From contig NZ_JADMLH010000003.1 of the NCBI RefSeq assembly GCF_016464385.1, forward strand, positions 372,001 through 436,000: a stretch of DNA of 64,000 bases. Reading direction: 5' to 3'. Under the pieces are notes generated by a model. That model had not been told where the DNA came from. It did not search any database and worked only from the letters and a program-made list of their open reading frames with translations. Below, piece after piece: positions 49,510 through 59,314 of the stretch. Each line of letters begins with the position of its first letter. The stretch's first letter is position 1. The translations under genes and the position numbers were made by a program. Source of the DNA: Nucisporomicrobium flavum. Its GTDB lineage: Bacteria > Actinomycetota > Actinomycetes > Mycobacteriales > Micromonosporaceae.

Positions 49510-49881
49510 ATGACCCACGAACCGGCCGCAGAACCGAACGATCTGGCGCGCTCCTTCGTCGAGCGGGCCAACGCCGGCGACCTCGACGGCATCGTGGCGC
49601 TGTTCGAGCCCGACGCCATCGTGTCCGGCCCGGGCGGCGACGGCGTCGTCACCGGCCACGAAGCCATCCGCGCCAAGTACGCCGCCGTCCTCGCCCGTCG
49701 CCCGCAGTTCAGCCTGGGCAACCAGCAACCAGCCATGATCAACGGTGATCTCGCCCTGACCAGCACCTGGTTCGACGACGCGGACGGCGGCGCGGCGGCC
49801 GAGGTCGCCCGGCGTCAACCGGACGGAACCTGGCTCTGGACGATCGACAAAGGCCAGATCCGCGGCCCTATCCAGCGATGA
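49510..49881 (+). CDS. SnoaL-like / nuclear transport factor 2 fold protein
   Basis: 123 residues. DLARSFVERANAGDLDGIVALFEPDAIVSGPGG, HEAIRAKYAAVLARRPQF and ALTSTWFDD make a SnoaL/DUF4440-like cone. The family includes small hydrolases, isomerases and antibiotic-modifying proteins. It is the third gene of the row after the LAL regulator, and its end overlaps the convergent cysteine hydrolase gene by 14 bases. Confidence 0.85.
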   Translation: MTHEPAAEPNDLARSFVERANAGDLDGIVALFEPDAIVSGPGGDGVVTGHEAIRAKYAAVLARRPQFSLGNQQPAMINGDLALTSTWFDDADGGAAAEVARRQPDGTWLWTIDKGQIRGPIQR

Positions 49882-50530
49882 GCGCGAGCACGTCGCCGGT
49901 CGTTCGCACGTCACCGAAGCTGCGGTAGACAGTGTGCAGCGCGGCGTTGTGCACCTCGTCGCGCGGCGCGGAATTGGCGTCCGCGACCATGACGACCCGA
50001 TACCCGAGCGTGCTGGCGTCGCGCGCCGACGACTCGCAGCACACGTTCGTCACGGTCCCGGTGATCAGGACCGTGTCGATGCCGCGCTCCCGCAGCAGTG
50101 CCGGCAGCGGGGAATGGCCGGGGAAGAAGGCGCTCGCAGCCGTCTTCTCGACCAGCAGATCCGCGTCGTGCACCACGAACTCGTGCCACAGCCGGGACCG
50201 CAGCGGCCCCTCGCCGCCGCTGCGGGAGAACATCTCGGCGACCTCGGAACCGAAGAACTCCCGGGCGACCGGCGACGGCTCGACGGTGCCGGGCAGCACC
50301 CAGACCACGACACCGCCGGCCGCGCGCAGAGCATCCGCGAGCTTCGCGATGTTCGGCACGGTGCCGTACGTGTACTCGTTCTCCTCCACGAAGAACGGCA
50401 CCATGTCGACGACCACCAGCGCCGTCCGTGCCGGTACGAGCGACGTGAAGGCGTGCCGGCGCCCGCGGCGGGATTCCTGGCGGTCGTACTCCCGCTGCTC
50501 GATCTTCCACGCGTGCACCCGGCGCTTCAT
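49868..50530 (-). CDS. Isochorismatase-family cysteine hydrolase
   Basis: 220 residues. Catalytic triad of the family: Asp in VVVDMVPFF, Lys in [12 protein letters not shown] and Cys in [14 protein letters not shown]. The N-terminal 25 residues are a basic extension ([19 protein letters not shown]). Family members hydrolyse amides, nicotinamide, or isochorismate. Fourth and last gene of an overlapping operon; its start overlaps the nitroreductase stop (ATGA). Confidence 0.9.
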   Translation of the reverse strand: MKRRVHAWKIEQREYDRQESRRGRRHAFTSLVPARTALVVVDMVPFFVEENEYTYGTVPNIAKLADALRAAGGVVVWVLPGTVEPSPVAREFFGSEVAEMFSRSGGEGPLRSRLWHEFVVHDADLLVEKTAASAFFPGHSPLPALLRERGIDTVLITGTVTNVCCESSARDASTLGYRVVMVADANSAPRDEVHNAALHTVYRSFGDVRTTGDVLALIAG

Positions 50531-51330
50531 CGTGGCCCCGGCTGGTCCCAGCCCTCCTGCGGCGTGGCGCAGGTGCCGCGGAAGACGTACTGCGAGGGCA
50601 GTTTGCGCTGCTCACTCGTCCAGTCGATCGGAGGCCGCCGCTGCTCCTGGGGCAGGTAGCCCAGCCGGTAGACGGCCATCAGCTCGAGCTCGTCCGGCAC
50701 CTCGAGCAGGCGGACGATCTCGTCCCAGCGCCCGGGGACCTCCATCGGGAAGGAGATGAACTGGATGCCCATGCCGAGCTCCACGGTGGTGAGCCAGACG
50801 TTCTCCATCGCCGCGCCCATGCTGAACACGGAATAGAACGAGGACAGCTCCCCGGGCCGGTACTCGGACCGGTCGAGCATCACGCCGAGCAGCAGCGGGG
50901 AGCCGGCAACGAGTTTCCGGTTCTCCTCGCCCAGGCTCTGCGGCACGCGCAGGGCGTTCATCAGCTTCTGTCCCCGGGAGGTGAACACCTGGCTGGTGAA
51001 CGGGCGCAGTGGTGCGGGCAGCCGGTCGAACAGCATCCCGTCGCGACGCCGTTCCATTTCCTCCCTGCTGAACCGGAAGTACGGCTTGTACCGCTCGAAG
51101 AACGTCCCGTTCGACATCGCCGCGGTCATGCTCTCGCCGCTGATCCGCGCGATGGCCTCGATCGTCGCGCGCTCCTCCACGACGACGAACCGCCAGGGCT
51201 GGCTGTTCAGCTGCGACGGGGCGCGTCCCGCGACCTCCATCAGGAGCCGCTGGTGCTCCTCGGAGACCGGGCCGGGCAGGAAAGGCCCGTTGGTCGTCTT
51301 CCGGCGACGCACCACATCGAGAAACTCCAT
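50527..51330 (-). CDS. Nitroreductase family protein
   Basis: 267 residues from ATG 51330. FMN-binding pattern: [73 protein letters not shown]. The insertion of about 60 residues between the two halves makes it longer than E. coli NfsB-type. It reduces nitro, quinone or other electrophilic compounds with NAD(P)H. Overlaps the small membrane gene by one base and the cysteine hydrolase by four. Confidence 0.9.
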   Translation of the reverse strand: MEFLDVVRRRKTTNGPFLPGPVSEEHQRLLMEVAGRAPSQLNSQPWRFVVVEERATIEAIARISGESMTAAMSNGTFFERYKPYFRFSREEMERRRDGMLFDRLPAPLRPFTSQVFTSRGQKLMNALRVPQSLGEENRKLVAGSPLLLGVMLDRSEYRPGELSSFYSVFSMGAAMENVWLTTVELGMGIQFISFPMEVPGRWDEIVRLLEVPDELELMAVYRLGYLPQEQRRPPIDWTSEQRKLPSQYVFRGTCATPQEGWDQPGPR

Positions 51331-51665
51331 CAGCGTTTCCTCCAGGTCAGAACGAGGGCGGCGGCGAAGGCGGGCGCCGCCGACCCGGCGAGGGCGGCAT
51401 GCCGGCGAAGCCGCCCCCCGGCGTACGGCAGCACGGCGAGCGGGCCGGCCGCGGGCAGCAGCGCGAGTCCGGCGGCTCGGCGCTCGACAGCGCAGGCGGC
51501 GAGGGCGACGGCGGTCAGCGAGGAGGTCGCCACGTACAGGGCGTGGTGCACCCACCGGATACGCCGGTTGTCGATCGCCCCGACGGCCACGGCAGTGCCG
51601 AAGGCGACGTTGCTCGCGTAGCTCACGGCGGCGGCGGTGATCAGGGCGGTCGCGCGTCCGCTCAT
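51330..51665 (-). CDS. Small integral membrane protein
   Basis: 111 residues from ATG 51665. Roughly four membrane helices ([79 protein letters not shown]) and a RR-rich loop. No family is recognised; it might be a DoxX-like or quinone-pool protein but this is a guess. Its start overlaps the methyltransferase stop (ATGA) and its stop touches the nitroreductase start. Confidence 0.75.
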   Translation of the reverse strand: MSGRATALITAAAVSYASNVAFGTAVAVGAIDNRRIRWVHHALYVATSSLTAVALAACAVERRAAGLALLPAAGPLAVLPYAGGRLRRHAALAGSAAPAFAAALVLTWRKR

Positions 51666-52363
51666 GTCTGCGCTTTCTCGTGGGTCAGCAGGAGGCGCTG
51701 CGGAAACATCGACCGCACGCGCCATTCCGGCGGAACGATCGTCTGCAGTTCCGGCCGCCGGTAACTACGGCGAATGGAGAGCAGCCCGTCCTGATGAATG
51801 AAGGACCGACGGGCGAACGGCAGCGTGGCGACGGCGTAGAGGCCATATCCGGTACGCCCCCGCGACAGGTCACTGTGGATGACCAGATGACGCGACAGCG
51901 CCGTACTGTCCGCCAGCAAAGACTCGAGCTCCGCCTTGTCGAGGTGGTGCAGCAGATGGTTGGAAATCACCAGGTCGAACCGTTCACCACGGGCCACCAG
52001 ATCCGCACTCGCCGCCTGCTCGAAACGAACCCCGCAATCCGGCAGCGCGCGCACATGACGGAGCGCGCGCTCATCCGGGTCGATAGCCGTGGTCCGCAGC
52101 GTCAGCCCGTCCCGGGCCGCCCACCCGGCAATGGCACGAGCAACGTCCCCGCCGCCGAAACCGATGTCCAGCAGCGTCGTGGGCCGCTGGGCGTCGAGGC
52201 GCGGCCGGATCCATCGCCGGTAGATGCGCGGCCAGCCGGACACGAGCCGGTTGATGGTGCGGAACTGCTGATAGGTACGTTCCAGCCGGTCGGGGTCGCA
52301 ATCGGGGAAGTCCATGAACTCCCGTGCCCCGGTGTCCCGCCGGGCGAACCCTGCACGCGTCAT
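51662..52363 (-). CDS. Class I SAM-dependent methyltransferase
   Basis: 233 residues from ATG 52363 (ATG 52316 would cut 16 residues). Motif I is [17 protein letters not shown], then TAIDPDE and a loop [15 protein letters not shown]. The family pattern [35 protein letters not shown] is found beside type III polyketide synthase genes elsewhere, but none lies here. It is the first gene of the four-gene operon. Confidence 0.9.
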   Translation of the reverse strand: MTRAGFARRDTGAREFMDFPDCDPDRLERTYQQFRTINRLVSGWPRIYRRWIRPRLDAQRPTTLLDIGFGGGDVARAIAGWAARDGLTLRTTAIDPDERALRHVRALPDCGVRFEQAASADLVARGERFDLVISNHLLHHLDKAELESLLADSTALSRHLVIHSDLSRGRTGYGLYAVATLPFARRSFIHQDGLLSIRRSYRRPELQTIVPPEWRVRSMFPQRLLLTHEKAQT

Positions 52364-52404
52364 GCCACCCTCAACCCGCGCTCTCCCCTCACCGCCTCCA
52401 TCCT

Positions 52405-52442
52405 GCGCTGTCGCCGGGAGGTTCGCATCCCGGCGACAGCGG
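52405..52442 (-). terminator. Very strong hairpin terminator after the G6PDH gene
   Basis: A perfect 15-bp stem (52405-52419 with 52428-52442) and an 8-base loop, starting three bases after the stop codon of the glucose-6-phosphate dehydrogenase gene. It separates that gene from the methyltransferase operon downstream. Confidence 0.85.
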
Positions 52443-52445
52443 CGC

Positions 52446-53834
52446 CTACGAGAGCAGGGAGCCCTCCGGGCCGTGGCTGCCGGCCGGGTACTCCAGCAAC
52501 GGCACCGCTCCCTTGCGCCAGGCGGACAGCACCGGCTCCACGATCCGCCAGCACTGCTCGGCGGTGTCGCCGCGGACCGACAGGGTCGGGTCGTCGTCGA
52601 GGACCCCGCGCAGCACCTCCCCGTACGCGGCCAGCTCACCGGGGCCGAACTCGGCGTCCAGGGTCACCGGGTCGATCTCGAACGGGTCACCGGGGCCGTT
52701 GATGTTGAGGTCCAGGGCGAGCCGGTCGGGACCGAAACCGATGCGGAGCCGGTCCGGCCGCTCGAAGCCGGTCAATCCGTCCGGTACGCGGGAGGGCTGC
52801 TTGAACGTGATGACGGCTTCCTTGCGGGTCGCGCTCATCGCCTTGCCGGAGCGCAGCCGGAACGGCACTCCCGCCCAGCGCCAGGTGTCGACCGCCAGCA
52901 CCACCTCGGCGAGCGTCTCCGTACCCCTGCTCTCCTCGACGCCCGCCTCGTCCGCGTACGCGGGCAGCCGGCGACCGTCGATCTCGCCCGCGGTGTACCG
53001 CGCCCGCCGGGTGCACGCCTGCGCGTCGTCGCTCCACAGCCGGGTGGCGCGAAGCACCTGGGCTTTGCGGTCGCGCAGCTCGCGCGCGTCGAAGGACGGG
53101 GGAGCGTCCATGGTCAGCAGGCCGAGCACCTGCAGCAGGTGGCTCTGCACCATGTCGACGAGCGCGCCGGCGGTGTCGTAGTAGCCGGCCCGGCCTTCCA
53201 GGGCCAGGCTCTCGTCGAAGATGATGTCGACGCTCGCCACATGCTCGGCGTTCAGCACCGGTTCGAACAGGCGGTTCGCGAATCGCAGACCCAGGATGTT
53301 GAGGACGGTCGACTTGCCCAGGAAGTGGTCGACCCGGTGGACCCGGTCCTCCGGTACGAGCGTGGCCAGCAGATTGTTCAGCGCCTCGGCGCTCGCGGTG
53401 TCGACGCCGAACGGCTTCTCGAGCACCAGCCGGGTGCCCTCGGGCAGTTCGACCCCGGTCAGCGCCTGGCAGGCCTTCGCGGTGACAGCCGGCGGCAGGG
53501 CGAAGAAGATGATCACCGGCCCCCGGCACGCGGCGAGGAGCCGCTCCAGGTCCTCCCGCCGGGTGACGTCGGCCTGGAGATAACGGGTGCTCTGCACCGT
53601 GGCCGTCACCTGCGGGCCGGTCGCGGACGAGAAGGCCTCGGTCACCCGCTCACGCCAGTGCTCGTCGGTCCAGTCGTCCTTGCCGCTGCCCACGAGGAAC
53701 AGCTTCTCGCCGGGACTGTCGGCCAGCAGGCTGCCCAGGCCCGGCAGCAGCAGGCGGCCGGTGAGATCGCCGCTGGCGCCCAGCACCAGCAAGGTCTGTT
53801 CGTGGTCGGCCGATGCCACGGATCGCGTCGTCAT
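52446..53834 (-). CDS. zwf: Glucose-6-phosphate dehydrogenase
   Basis: 462 residues from ATG 53834. NADP-binding GASGDLTGR, VLEKPFGV, catalytic RVDHFLGK, and the C-terminal FRLRSGKAM. First enzyme of the pentose phosphate pathway, giving NADPH and 6-phosphogluconolactone. No transaldolase, OpcA or phosphogluconolactonase gene is adjacent, so it is likely an extra isoform and not the main tkt-tal-zwf-opcA copy. Flanked by a strong terminator. Confidence 0.93.
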   Translation of the reverse strand: MTTRSVASADHEQTLLVLGASGDLTGRLLLPGLGSLLADSPGEKLFLVGSGKDDWTDEHWRERVTEAFSSATGPQVTATVQSTRYLQADVTRREDLERLLAACRGPVIIFFALPPAVTAKACQALTGVELPEGTRLVLEKPFGVDTASAEALNNLLATLVPEDRVHRVDHFLGKSTVLNILGLRFANRLFEPVLNAEHVASVDIIFDESLALEGRAGYYDTAGALVDMVQSHLLQVLGLLTMDAPPSFDARELRDRKAQVLRATRLWSDDAQACTRRARYTAGEIDGRRLPAYADEAGVEESRGTETLAEVVLAVDTWRWAGVPFRLRSGKAMSATRKEAVITFKQPSRVPDGLTGFERPDRLRIGFGPDRLALDLNINGPGDPFEIDPVTLDAEFGPGELAAYGEVLRGVLDDDPTLSVRGDTAEQCWRIVEPVLSAWRKGAVPLLEYPAGSHGPEGSLLS

Positions 53835-53996
53835 GACCCGGACCATCCCCCGCCCACCGCGTCGCTAACCGTCCCGGCGCCGCCGGCGTGCCGCGCGCGT
53901 GTCACCGAGGAGATGGCTCGACACGCAGATCGCGCACATTGTGGTTTACCGAAAACTGTTATGAGCGAGAGCGGTATTCGATTTCGGAACGGACTC

Positions 53997-54025
53997 TTGA
54001 ACGGCGGGAAACAAACTGACAACAT
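53997..54025 (+). promoter_or_regulatory. Predicted promoter of the GH30 gene
   Basis: -35 TTGAAC (53997-54002), 17-base spacer, -10 CAACAT (54020-54025). The predicted transcription start is about seven bases before the CebR-type operator. The rest of the 53835-54100 gap shows no other signal. Confidence 0.45.
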
Positions 54026-54038
54026 TGGCATTCCTCGA

Positions 54039-54052
54039 TGGGAGCGCTCCCA
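54039..54052. promoter_or_regulatory. CebR/CelR-type operator
   Basis: TGGGAGCGCTCCCA, a perfect 14-bp palindrome and the known consensus of the LacI-type repressor CebR/CelR of actinobacterial cellulase regulons. It lies 48 bases before the start of the GH30 gene and directly downstream of its predicted promoter. Confidence 0.9.
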
Positions 54053-54100
54053 TAGGTCCGTCCATGGTGCGCTCCGCCCCCTCGACAGCAAGGACCAGAC

Positions 54101-55782
54101 ATGACCGAGAACCATGACGAGTCGGTGGCCGCCCCGTCCCGGCAGGTGAGTCGGAGAGCCGTTCTGACGACGCTGGGAGCTCTGCCGGTCGTCACGGTCG
54201 CGGCGTCGATAATGGGGGCCACGGAAGCCGCGGCCGCGGCCGCGAACGTCAATCCGTCCGCACCGCGGCAGACGATCCGGGGCTTCGGCGCCATGTGTCA
54301 CGCCGCCTGGATCGGCGACCTGACCCCGGCCAGCGGGAAACCGCGTTCGGCACCGGCGACGGCCGCCTGGGATTTTCGGTGCTGCGGATCCCGGTGAACG
54401 AGAACCAGTCGGATTGGAGCCGTGACCTGGCGACCGCCCAGCGCGCCGTCGCGCTCGGTGTGACCGTCTTCGCCTCGCCGTGGAACCCGCCCGCGAGCAT
54501 GACCGAGACCTTCACCCGAGGGACCCAGACCAACGCCAAGCGCCTCAAATACAGCTCGTACGCCGCCTACGCCCAGCACCTGAACGACTTCACCGCCTAC
54601 ATGCGCAACAACGGGGTCAACCTGTACGCCATCTCGGTGCAGAACGAGCCGGACTATGCGTCGACCTGGACGTGGTGGACTGCCGCGGAAATCGTTCAGT
54701 TCCTGCGGGCCAACGCCGGCTCGATCAGCACGAGGGTGATCGCACCCGAGTCCTTCCAGTACGTCAAGTCGATGTCGGATCCGATCCTCAACGACTCCAC
54801 GGCACTCGCCAACGTGGACATCATCGGCGCGCACCTCTATGGCACGCCGTACTCCAATTTCCCTTACCCGCTGTTCCAGCAGAAGGGGGCCGGTAAGGAA
54901 CTCTGGATGACCGAGGTCTATTACCCCAACAGCAGCGACTCGGCCGATTCCTGGCCCGGCGCGCTCGACGTGGGTGAGCACATGCACCACGCCATGGTGG
55001 ACGCCGGATTCCAGACGTACGTGTGGTGGTACCTGCGGCGCAGCTACGGCCCCATGCGGGAGGACGGGCAGATCAGCAAGCGCGGCGCCGTCATGGCGCA
55101 TTTCTCCCGTTTCGTACGCCCCGGATACGTACGGATCGACGCGACCGCGAACCCGGCGTCGAACGTCTTCGTCTCGGCGTACCGGAACGGCGACACCGTC
55201 GTCATCGTCGCGGTCAACAAGAACGCCTCGTCGGTGAGCCAGCAGTTCACGCTGGCCGGCACCGCCTCGTCCGGCAGCGTCGCCACCTGGCTGACCGACG
55301 CGAGCAGGAACGTGGCGCAACAGAGCGCGCTCAGCATGGCGAACGGTTCGGTCACCGTCACGCTGCCCGCCCGCAGCGTGATGACCCTCGTGACCAGCAT
55401 GACCGGCACGACCACGCCCAGCCCGTCGGCCAGCGCGTCGGTCAGCGCGCCCCCGCCCGCCGGTACGGGTCCGCGGGTCGCCTACACGATGAGCAGCTGG
55501 AGCTCCGGCTTCACCGCGACCGTCAGCATCACCAACACCGGCACGTCGGCCATCAACGGCTGGACGCTGACCTTCACCCTGCCCTCCGGTCAGTCCATCA
55601 CCTCCGGCTGGAACGCGACCTATTCGCCGTCCAGCGGCCAGGTGAACGCCCGCAACGTCGACTACAACGGCACGCTCGCCCCCGGCGCCACCGTCGAGAT
55701 CGGTTTCCAGGCCACCCATACGGGCAACACCGCCGAACCGGCGAGCTTCACCCTCAACGGCATTACCTGCACGGTGATCTGA
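54101..55782 (+). pseudogene. GH30 glucuronoxylanase with CBM2, interrupted by a one-base frameshift
   Basis: The start ATG 54101 gives a twin-arginine-like signal (SRRAVLTTLGALPVVTVAAS) and the mature start VNPSAPRQTIRGFGAMCHAAWIG (read in frame 2). The rest of the enzyme continues in frame 1 from about 54331: QRETAFGTGDGRLGFSVLRIP, VQNEPDY with acid/base Glu (codon 54646), and WMTEVYY with nucleophile Glu (codon 54913). One missing C in GGCC-AGCGG (54329-54334) explains it. After a Ser/Pro/Thr linker a CBM2 follows (AYTMSSWSSGFTATVSITN, GWNATYSPSSG). Without the deletion this is a secreted, complete xylanase of about 560 residues. It may be a real pseudogene or a sequencing error. Confidence 0.88.
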
Positions 55783-55791
55783 ACGCTCGCT

Positions 55792-56847
55792 TCAGGGTCG
55801 GCGGCCGGTGCGGTAGCCCTCCCGCCACAGCTGCACCCGGTAGCCCAGATCGACCAGCAAGCGGGTGAGCCGGGGCGCCGCACCGAGCGGCCTGGCAACC
55901 TGCCTGGCGGCTATGCCGATCAGGTCCGGTACCGTGCCGTGCCCGGCCCCTGCCTGCGGTCGCCAGATGGACGAGCGGGCCAGCGCCTCGTTCTCGGCCA
56001 GCTGGGCGAACTCGACGTCGACGATGAGGGCCGCGTGCGGTGCCGTGCGGGTGAGGGTCATCTGCGACAGCAGCGCCGGGTCGTCGGTGACCGCGGCCGT
56101 GCCACGCAGATGCAGCACGAGCGTGCGGCCCGGCACGAGCGCGGTGAGCGCCACACGGTCGTCGACGAGCAGGTTGCGAAAGGTGTCGGCGCGCCGGTTG
56201 CCCCTGCGGTCAGGGATGGCCAGCGTCCGGCCGTCCAGGATGCGGGCAAACCCGGGAGGGTCGCCGCGCGGGCTGGTGTCGCTCGAACCGCGGCCGTCCG
56301 ATGTGGAGAGCAGGAGGAACGGTGAGGCCGCCAGGAAGCCGGCGACCTCGGGCCGGCGGAGCGGCCCGGCGGGATCGGCCGGGCCGGCGGGATCCGGATC
56401 CGGCCCGGCATCGGGTGACTCGGTGTGCCGCCACAGCCCGGAGCGGAGGATGCAGCGTGCGCAGTGCACGTAGACCTCCTCGACCCTGACGCCGAGCCTG
56501 GACCCCGACTGTTCCACGAACCCGTTGAGGCGCAGGGTCTCGCCGATCCCGGGCAGGAGGAACAGGAACGACACGCCGCCGCCGGGAGCGGGCCGGTGCG
56601 GCCCTTCGGGCCGGGCGAGCGAAATGTTCCGGGGCGAGTCCACGCGGACGAAGCCGGGCCCGCCGCCGACGAGGGTGTTCACCGGAGCTCCGGTGAGGGC
56701 GGCGCTGAACCCGAGGCCGGCGACCGGCGAGCCGGTCACCACGGCACGGTACTCCTCGCCGACATGGTCGAGCTGTTTGGTCGTCACAGCGGAGGAGGGC
56801 CGCCCGACGATCGCCTCCAGCCGGCTGACGGTCGTGATGCGGTTCAT
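55792..56847 (-). CDS. Pyridoxamine 5'-phosphate oxidase family flavoprotein
   Basis: 351 residues from ATG 56847. The C-terminal half carries the FMN-binding split barrel: FLAASPFLLLSTSDGRGSSDTSPRGDPPGF, LAIPDRRGNRRADTFRNLLVDDRVALTALVPG and LRLNGFVEQ. The N-terminal half is another beta-rich domain (SRPLTGAP-like). The arrangement is seen in actinobacterial PNPOx-like proteins that handle flavin or F420 substrates. Divergent from the LysR gene with 83 bases between, so likely under its control. Confidence 0.8.
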   Translation of the reverse strand: MNRITTVSRLEAIVGRPSSAVTTKQLDHVGEEYRAVVTGSPVAGLGFSAALTGAPVNTLVGGGPGFVRVDSPRNISLARPEGPHRPAPGGGVSFLFLLPGIGETLRLNGFVEQSGSRLGVRVEEVYVHCARCILRSGLWRHTESPDAGPDPDPAGPADPAGPLRRPEVAGFLAASPFLLLSTSDGRGSSDTSPRGDPPGFARILDGRTLAIPDRRGNRRADTFRNLLVDDRVALTALVPGRTLVLHLRGTAAVTDDPALLSQMTLTRTAPHAALIVDVEFAQLAENEALARSSIWRPQAGAGHGTVPDLIGIAARQVARPLGAAPRLTRLLVDLGYRVQLWREGYRTGRRP

Positions 56848-56930
56848 GCATGTCATCGTCGGTCGCATCGGATCGAGCTGTCCAAGACATTGTTGGACGC
56901 AATTCGAGACCCATGGAGCATCATGAGGCG

Positions 56931-57833
56931 ATGGAGCTCCGCCACCTTCGGTACTTTGTCGCGCTGGCCGAGGAAGAGAACTTCCACCGCGCCGCCGAGC
57001 GGCTGCACGTGTCCCAGTCGCCGCTGAGCCGGCAGATGCGCGACCTGCAGGCCGAGATCGGCATCGCGCTGCTCGAACCCCACGGCCGGGGCGTGCGGCT
57101 GACCCCGGCCGGGCGGTTCTTCGCCGAGAAGGCGGCCCGCATCCTCCTCAGCGTCGACACGGCCGTCGAGGAGGCGTCGCTGGTCGCGCAGGGAAAAATC
57201 GGCGCCATCACGATCGGCTTCGAGACCGGCAGCGCGTACTTCGGCACCCTCGGGAAGATCGTGGCGGCCTTCCGCCGGCGCGAACCCCGGATCGCGCTGT
57301 CGCTCACGCCGATGAGCAGCGCCGAGCAGTGGGCCGCGCTGCGCGGCGGCGAGATCTCATTCGGCTACGGCAACCATCCGCCCACCGACCGGTCGCTGCA
57401 CCACGTGGAAGTCGCGCAGGACCGGCTCGGCGTTGCACTGGCGGCCGACCACCGCCATGCCCGGCGTACGCACCTGACAACAGCCGATCTCCGTGGCGAA
57501 CCGGTGCTCCTGCAGCCCCGCCTGCTCTACCCGCGGCTGTACGACGACATCATCGCCGCCATGCGCCGCCACGACATCGTCCTCGACGTCGCGGGCGAGG
57601 TGGCGGACCTGGAAGCTTTGCTCACCCTGGTCGCCAGCGGCGATGCGATCACCTTCCTGCCGGAGGCGGTGACCCCTGTCCTGCAGCTGGGCAGCGCCGT
57701 CTGGCGACCGGTCACCGATCTCGGCGTGCAATGGTCGGAAGTCGCGATGTGGCGCCCGGAGGACACCGACGCGCCCCTGCTGCGCCCCCTCATCGACATC
57801 GTCATGGACCTCCGCGCCCCCGACGTCCGGTAG
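56931..57833 (+). CDS. LysR-type transcriptional regulator
   Basis: 300 residues from ATG 56931. N-terminal HTH MELRHLRYFVALAEEENFHRAAERLHVSQSPLSRQMRDLQAEIG, then the effector domain (GAITIGFETGSAYFGTLGKIVAAFRRREP). ATG 56913 is also in frame. Divergent from the PNPOx-family gene, which is its probable target. No clear LysR T-N11-A box was identified by eye. Confidence 0.93.
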   Translation: MELRHLRYFVALAEEENFHRAAERLHVSQSPLSRQMRDLQAEIGIALLEPHGRGVRLTPAGRFFAEKAARILLSVDTAVEEASLVAQGKIGAITIGFETGSAYFGTLGKIVAAFRRREPRIALSLTPMSSAEQWAALRGGEISFGYGNHPPTDRSLHHVEVAQDRLGVALAADHRHARRTHLTTADLRGEPVLLQPRLLYPRLYDDIIAAMRRHDIVLDVAGEVADLEALLTLVASGDAITFLPEAVTPVLQLGSAVWRPVTDLGVQWSEVAMWRPEDTDAPLLRPLIDIVMDLRAPDVR

Positions 57834-57868
57834 TGGAGCGCCACACGGGTCGAGCGCATGCCGGTTGT

Positions 57869-58186
57869 CTACTGCGAAGTGCCCGATGGTGGGCAGCAGC
57901 ATGCCAGGTAGCCCTGGAGTTCGTTGAGGCGTTCGCCGATCGACGTGGGGTCGGCGCGGTAGCGCACGAGCTTGCCGTCGCGCGTGGCAGTGACCAGGCC
58001 GCCGCGGCGCAGGATGGCCAGTTGTTCGCTGGCGGTGGACTGGCCGAGCCCGCAGCAGTCGGCCACTTCCCCCACGGTGAGCTGCTTCCCGCCGGCGAAC
58101 AGAGTCATGATCTGTTGCCGCGTCTCGCTCGCCAGCGCCTTGAGGAAGTCCTGAGCGGGCCCGTCGAGGGCCGGTGGTGTGGTCAT
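57869..58186 (-). CDS. ArsR/SmtB-family metalloregulator
   Basis: 105 residues from ATG 58186. Winged helix with LKALASETRQQIMTLFAGGKQLTVGEVADCCGLGQSTASEQLAILRRGGLV. Vicinal cysteines Cys44-Cys45 in the first recognition-adjacent helix (VADCCGL) and Cys96-98 at the C-terminus (ACCCPP) may form a metalloid or thiol sensor, not the ELCVCDL of ArsR from plasmid R773. Divergent with the flavoprotein at 58250; a TCGTC/GACGA inverted repeat (58216-58220, 58233-58237) lies between. Confidence 0.9.
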   Translation of the reverse strand: MTTPPALDGPAQDFLKALASETRQQIMTLFAGGKQLTVGEVADCCGLGQSTASEQLAILRRGGLVTATRDGKLVRYRADPTSIGERLNELQGYLACCCPPSGTSQ

Positions 58187-58249
58187 CAATCCGCAGTCTG
58201 CCTCATCACAACGTTTCGTCGTTTCCCGATTTGACGATACATTGCCGTG

Positions 58250-59314
58250 ATGAGTTGTGGAGACGTTGTCGTCATCGGCGGTGGCCAGGCCGGTCTGGCC
58301 ACCGCACACACCGCCGCCGCTCGGGGATTACGGCCGCTCGTGCTGGATGCCGCGGCCGGGCCGGGGGGCTCGTGGCCGTCGTACTACGACAGCCTGACGT
58401 TGTTCTCGCCGGCCAGGTTCTCTTCGCTGCCCGGCTTCCCGTTCCCTGGGGACCCGGAGCGCTACCCGCTACGCGACGAGGTCGTCGACTACCTCGCCGC
58501 CTACACCGCACGAGTCGAGGCGGAGGTCCGCTTCGCCGGCCGGGTCGACGACGTACGGGCTGAGGACGGCGGGTTCAGCGTCACCACGGCGGACGGCACG
58601 GTGGTCCGAAGCCGGGCGGTGGTGGCGGCGACCGGTGGATTCGGTGCCCCGTACCGGCCGTCACTGCCGGGCTTGGACGACTTCACCGGTACGGTGCTGC
58701 ACTCGGCGCAGTACCGCAATGCCGCGCCTTTCGCCGGCTCCCGGATCGTGGTGGTCGGCGGTGGCAACTCGGCGGTGCAGATCGCGGTGGAACTGGCCGC
58801 GGTGGCGAAAGTCAGCCTTACGACCCGCGGGCCGTTGCGCTTCCAGCCGCAGCACTTCCTCGGCCGCGACTTCCACTGGTGGCTCAACCGCACCGGCCTG
58901 GACACCTCCCGGCTCGGCCCACGATTGATCAAGGGCTCGGTGTCGGTGATCGACGACGGCAAGTACCGGGCGGCGATCCGCGCCGGTCGACCCGACCATC
59001 GGCCGCTGTTCACCCGGCTCGACGGCAACCGGGTGGTGTGGGCAGACGGTACGTCCGAGCCGGTCGACGTCGTCGTGCTGGCCACCGGCTACCGGCCGCA
59101 TCTACCCTTCCTGGCGGGTACCGGGGCGCTTGGTCCGGACGGTGCGCCGCTGCACGACGGAGGCGTGTCGACTGCCGTACCCGGCTTGGGATTCGTGGGT
59201 CTGGAGCGGCAGCGCAGTTTCGCCTCAGCCACCTTGCGCGGCGTCGGTCGAGACGCGGCCTACGTACTGAACTCAGTGCTGCGTCACCCGGCACGGCACG
59301 CGACGGCGCGCTGA
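58250..59314 (+). CDS. ArsO-like flavin-containing monooxygenase / NAD(P)-dependent oxidoreductase
   Basis: 354 residues from ATG 58250 (GTG 58247 adjacent). FAD motif VVIGGGQAGLATAHTAA, then GGSWPSYYDSLTLFSPARFSSLPGFPFP, a second NAD(P) motif VVVGGGNSAVQIAVELA, and VLATGYRPHLPFL. The pattern fits ArsO, a flavin-binding monooxygenase of actinobacterial arsenic gene sets. It is paired with a divergent ArsR. Its 3' end overlaps the MFS gene by 31 bases. Confidence 0.87.
   Translation: MSCGDVVVIGGGQAGLATAHTAAARGLRPLVLDAAAGPGGSWPSYYDSLTLFSPARFSSLPGFPFPGDPERYPLRDEVVDYLAAYTARVEAEVRFAGRVDDVRAEDGGFSVTTADGTVVRSRAVVAATGGFGAPYRPSLPGLDDFTGTVLHSAQYRNAAPFAGSRIVVVGGGNSAVQIAVELAAVAKVSLTTRGPLRFQPQHFLGRDFHWWLNRTGLDTSRLGPRLIKGSVSVIDDGKYRAAIRAGRPDHRPLFTRLDGNRVVWADGTSEPVDVVVLATGYRPHLPFLAGTGALGPDGAPLHDGGVSTAVPGLGFVGLERQRSFASATLRGVGRDAAYVLNSVLRHPARHATAR

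Noticed and set aside
54295..54400. Separate start for the GH30 catalytic part in frame 1
   Set aside because: The segment before QRETAFG is a basic shadow reading with no ribosome-binding site, and the true N-terminus lies in the other frame; a frameshift explains both parts better than two genes.
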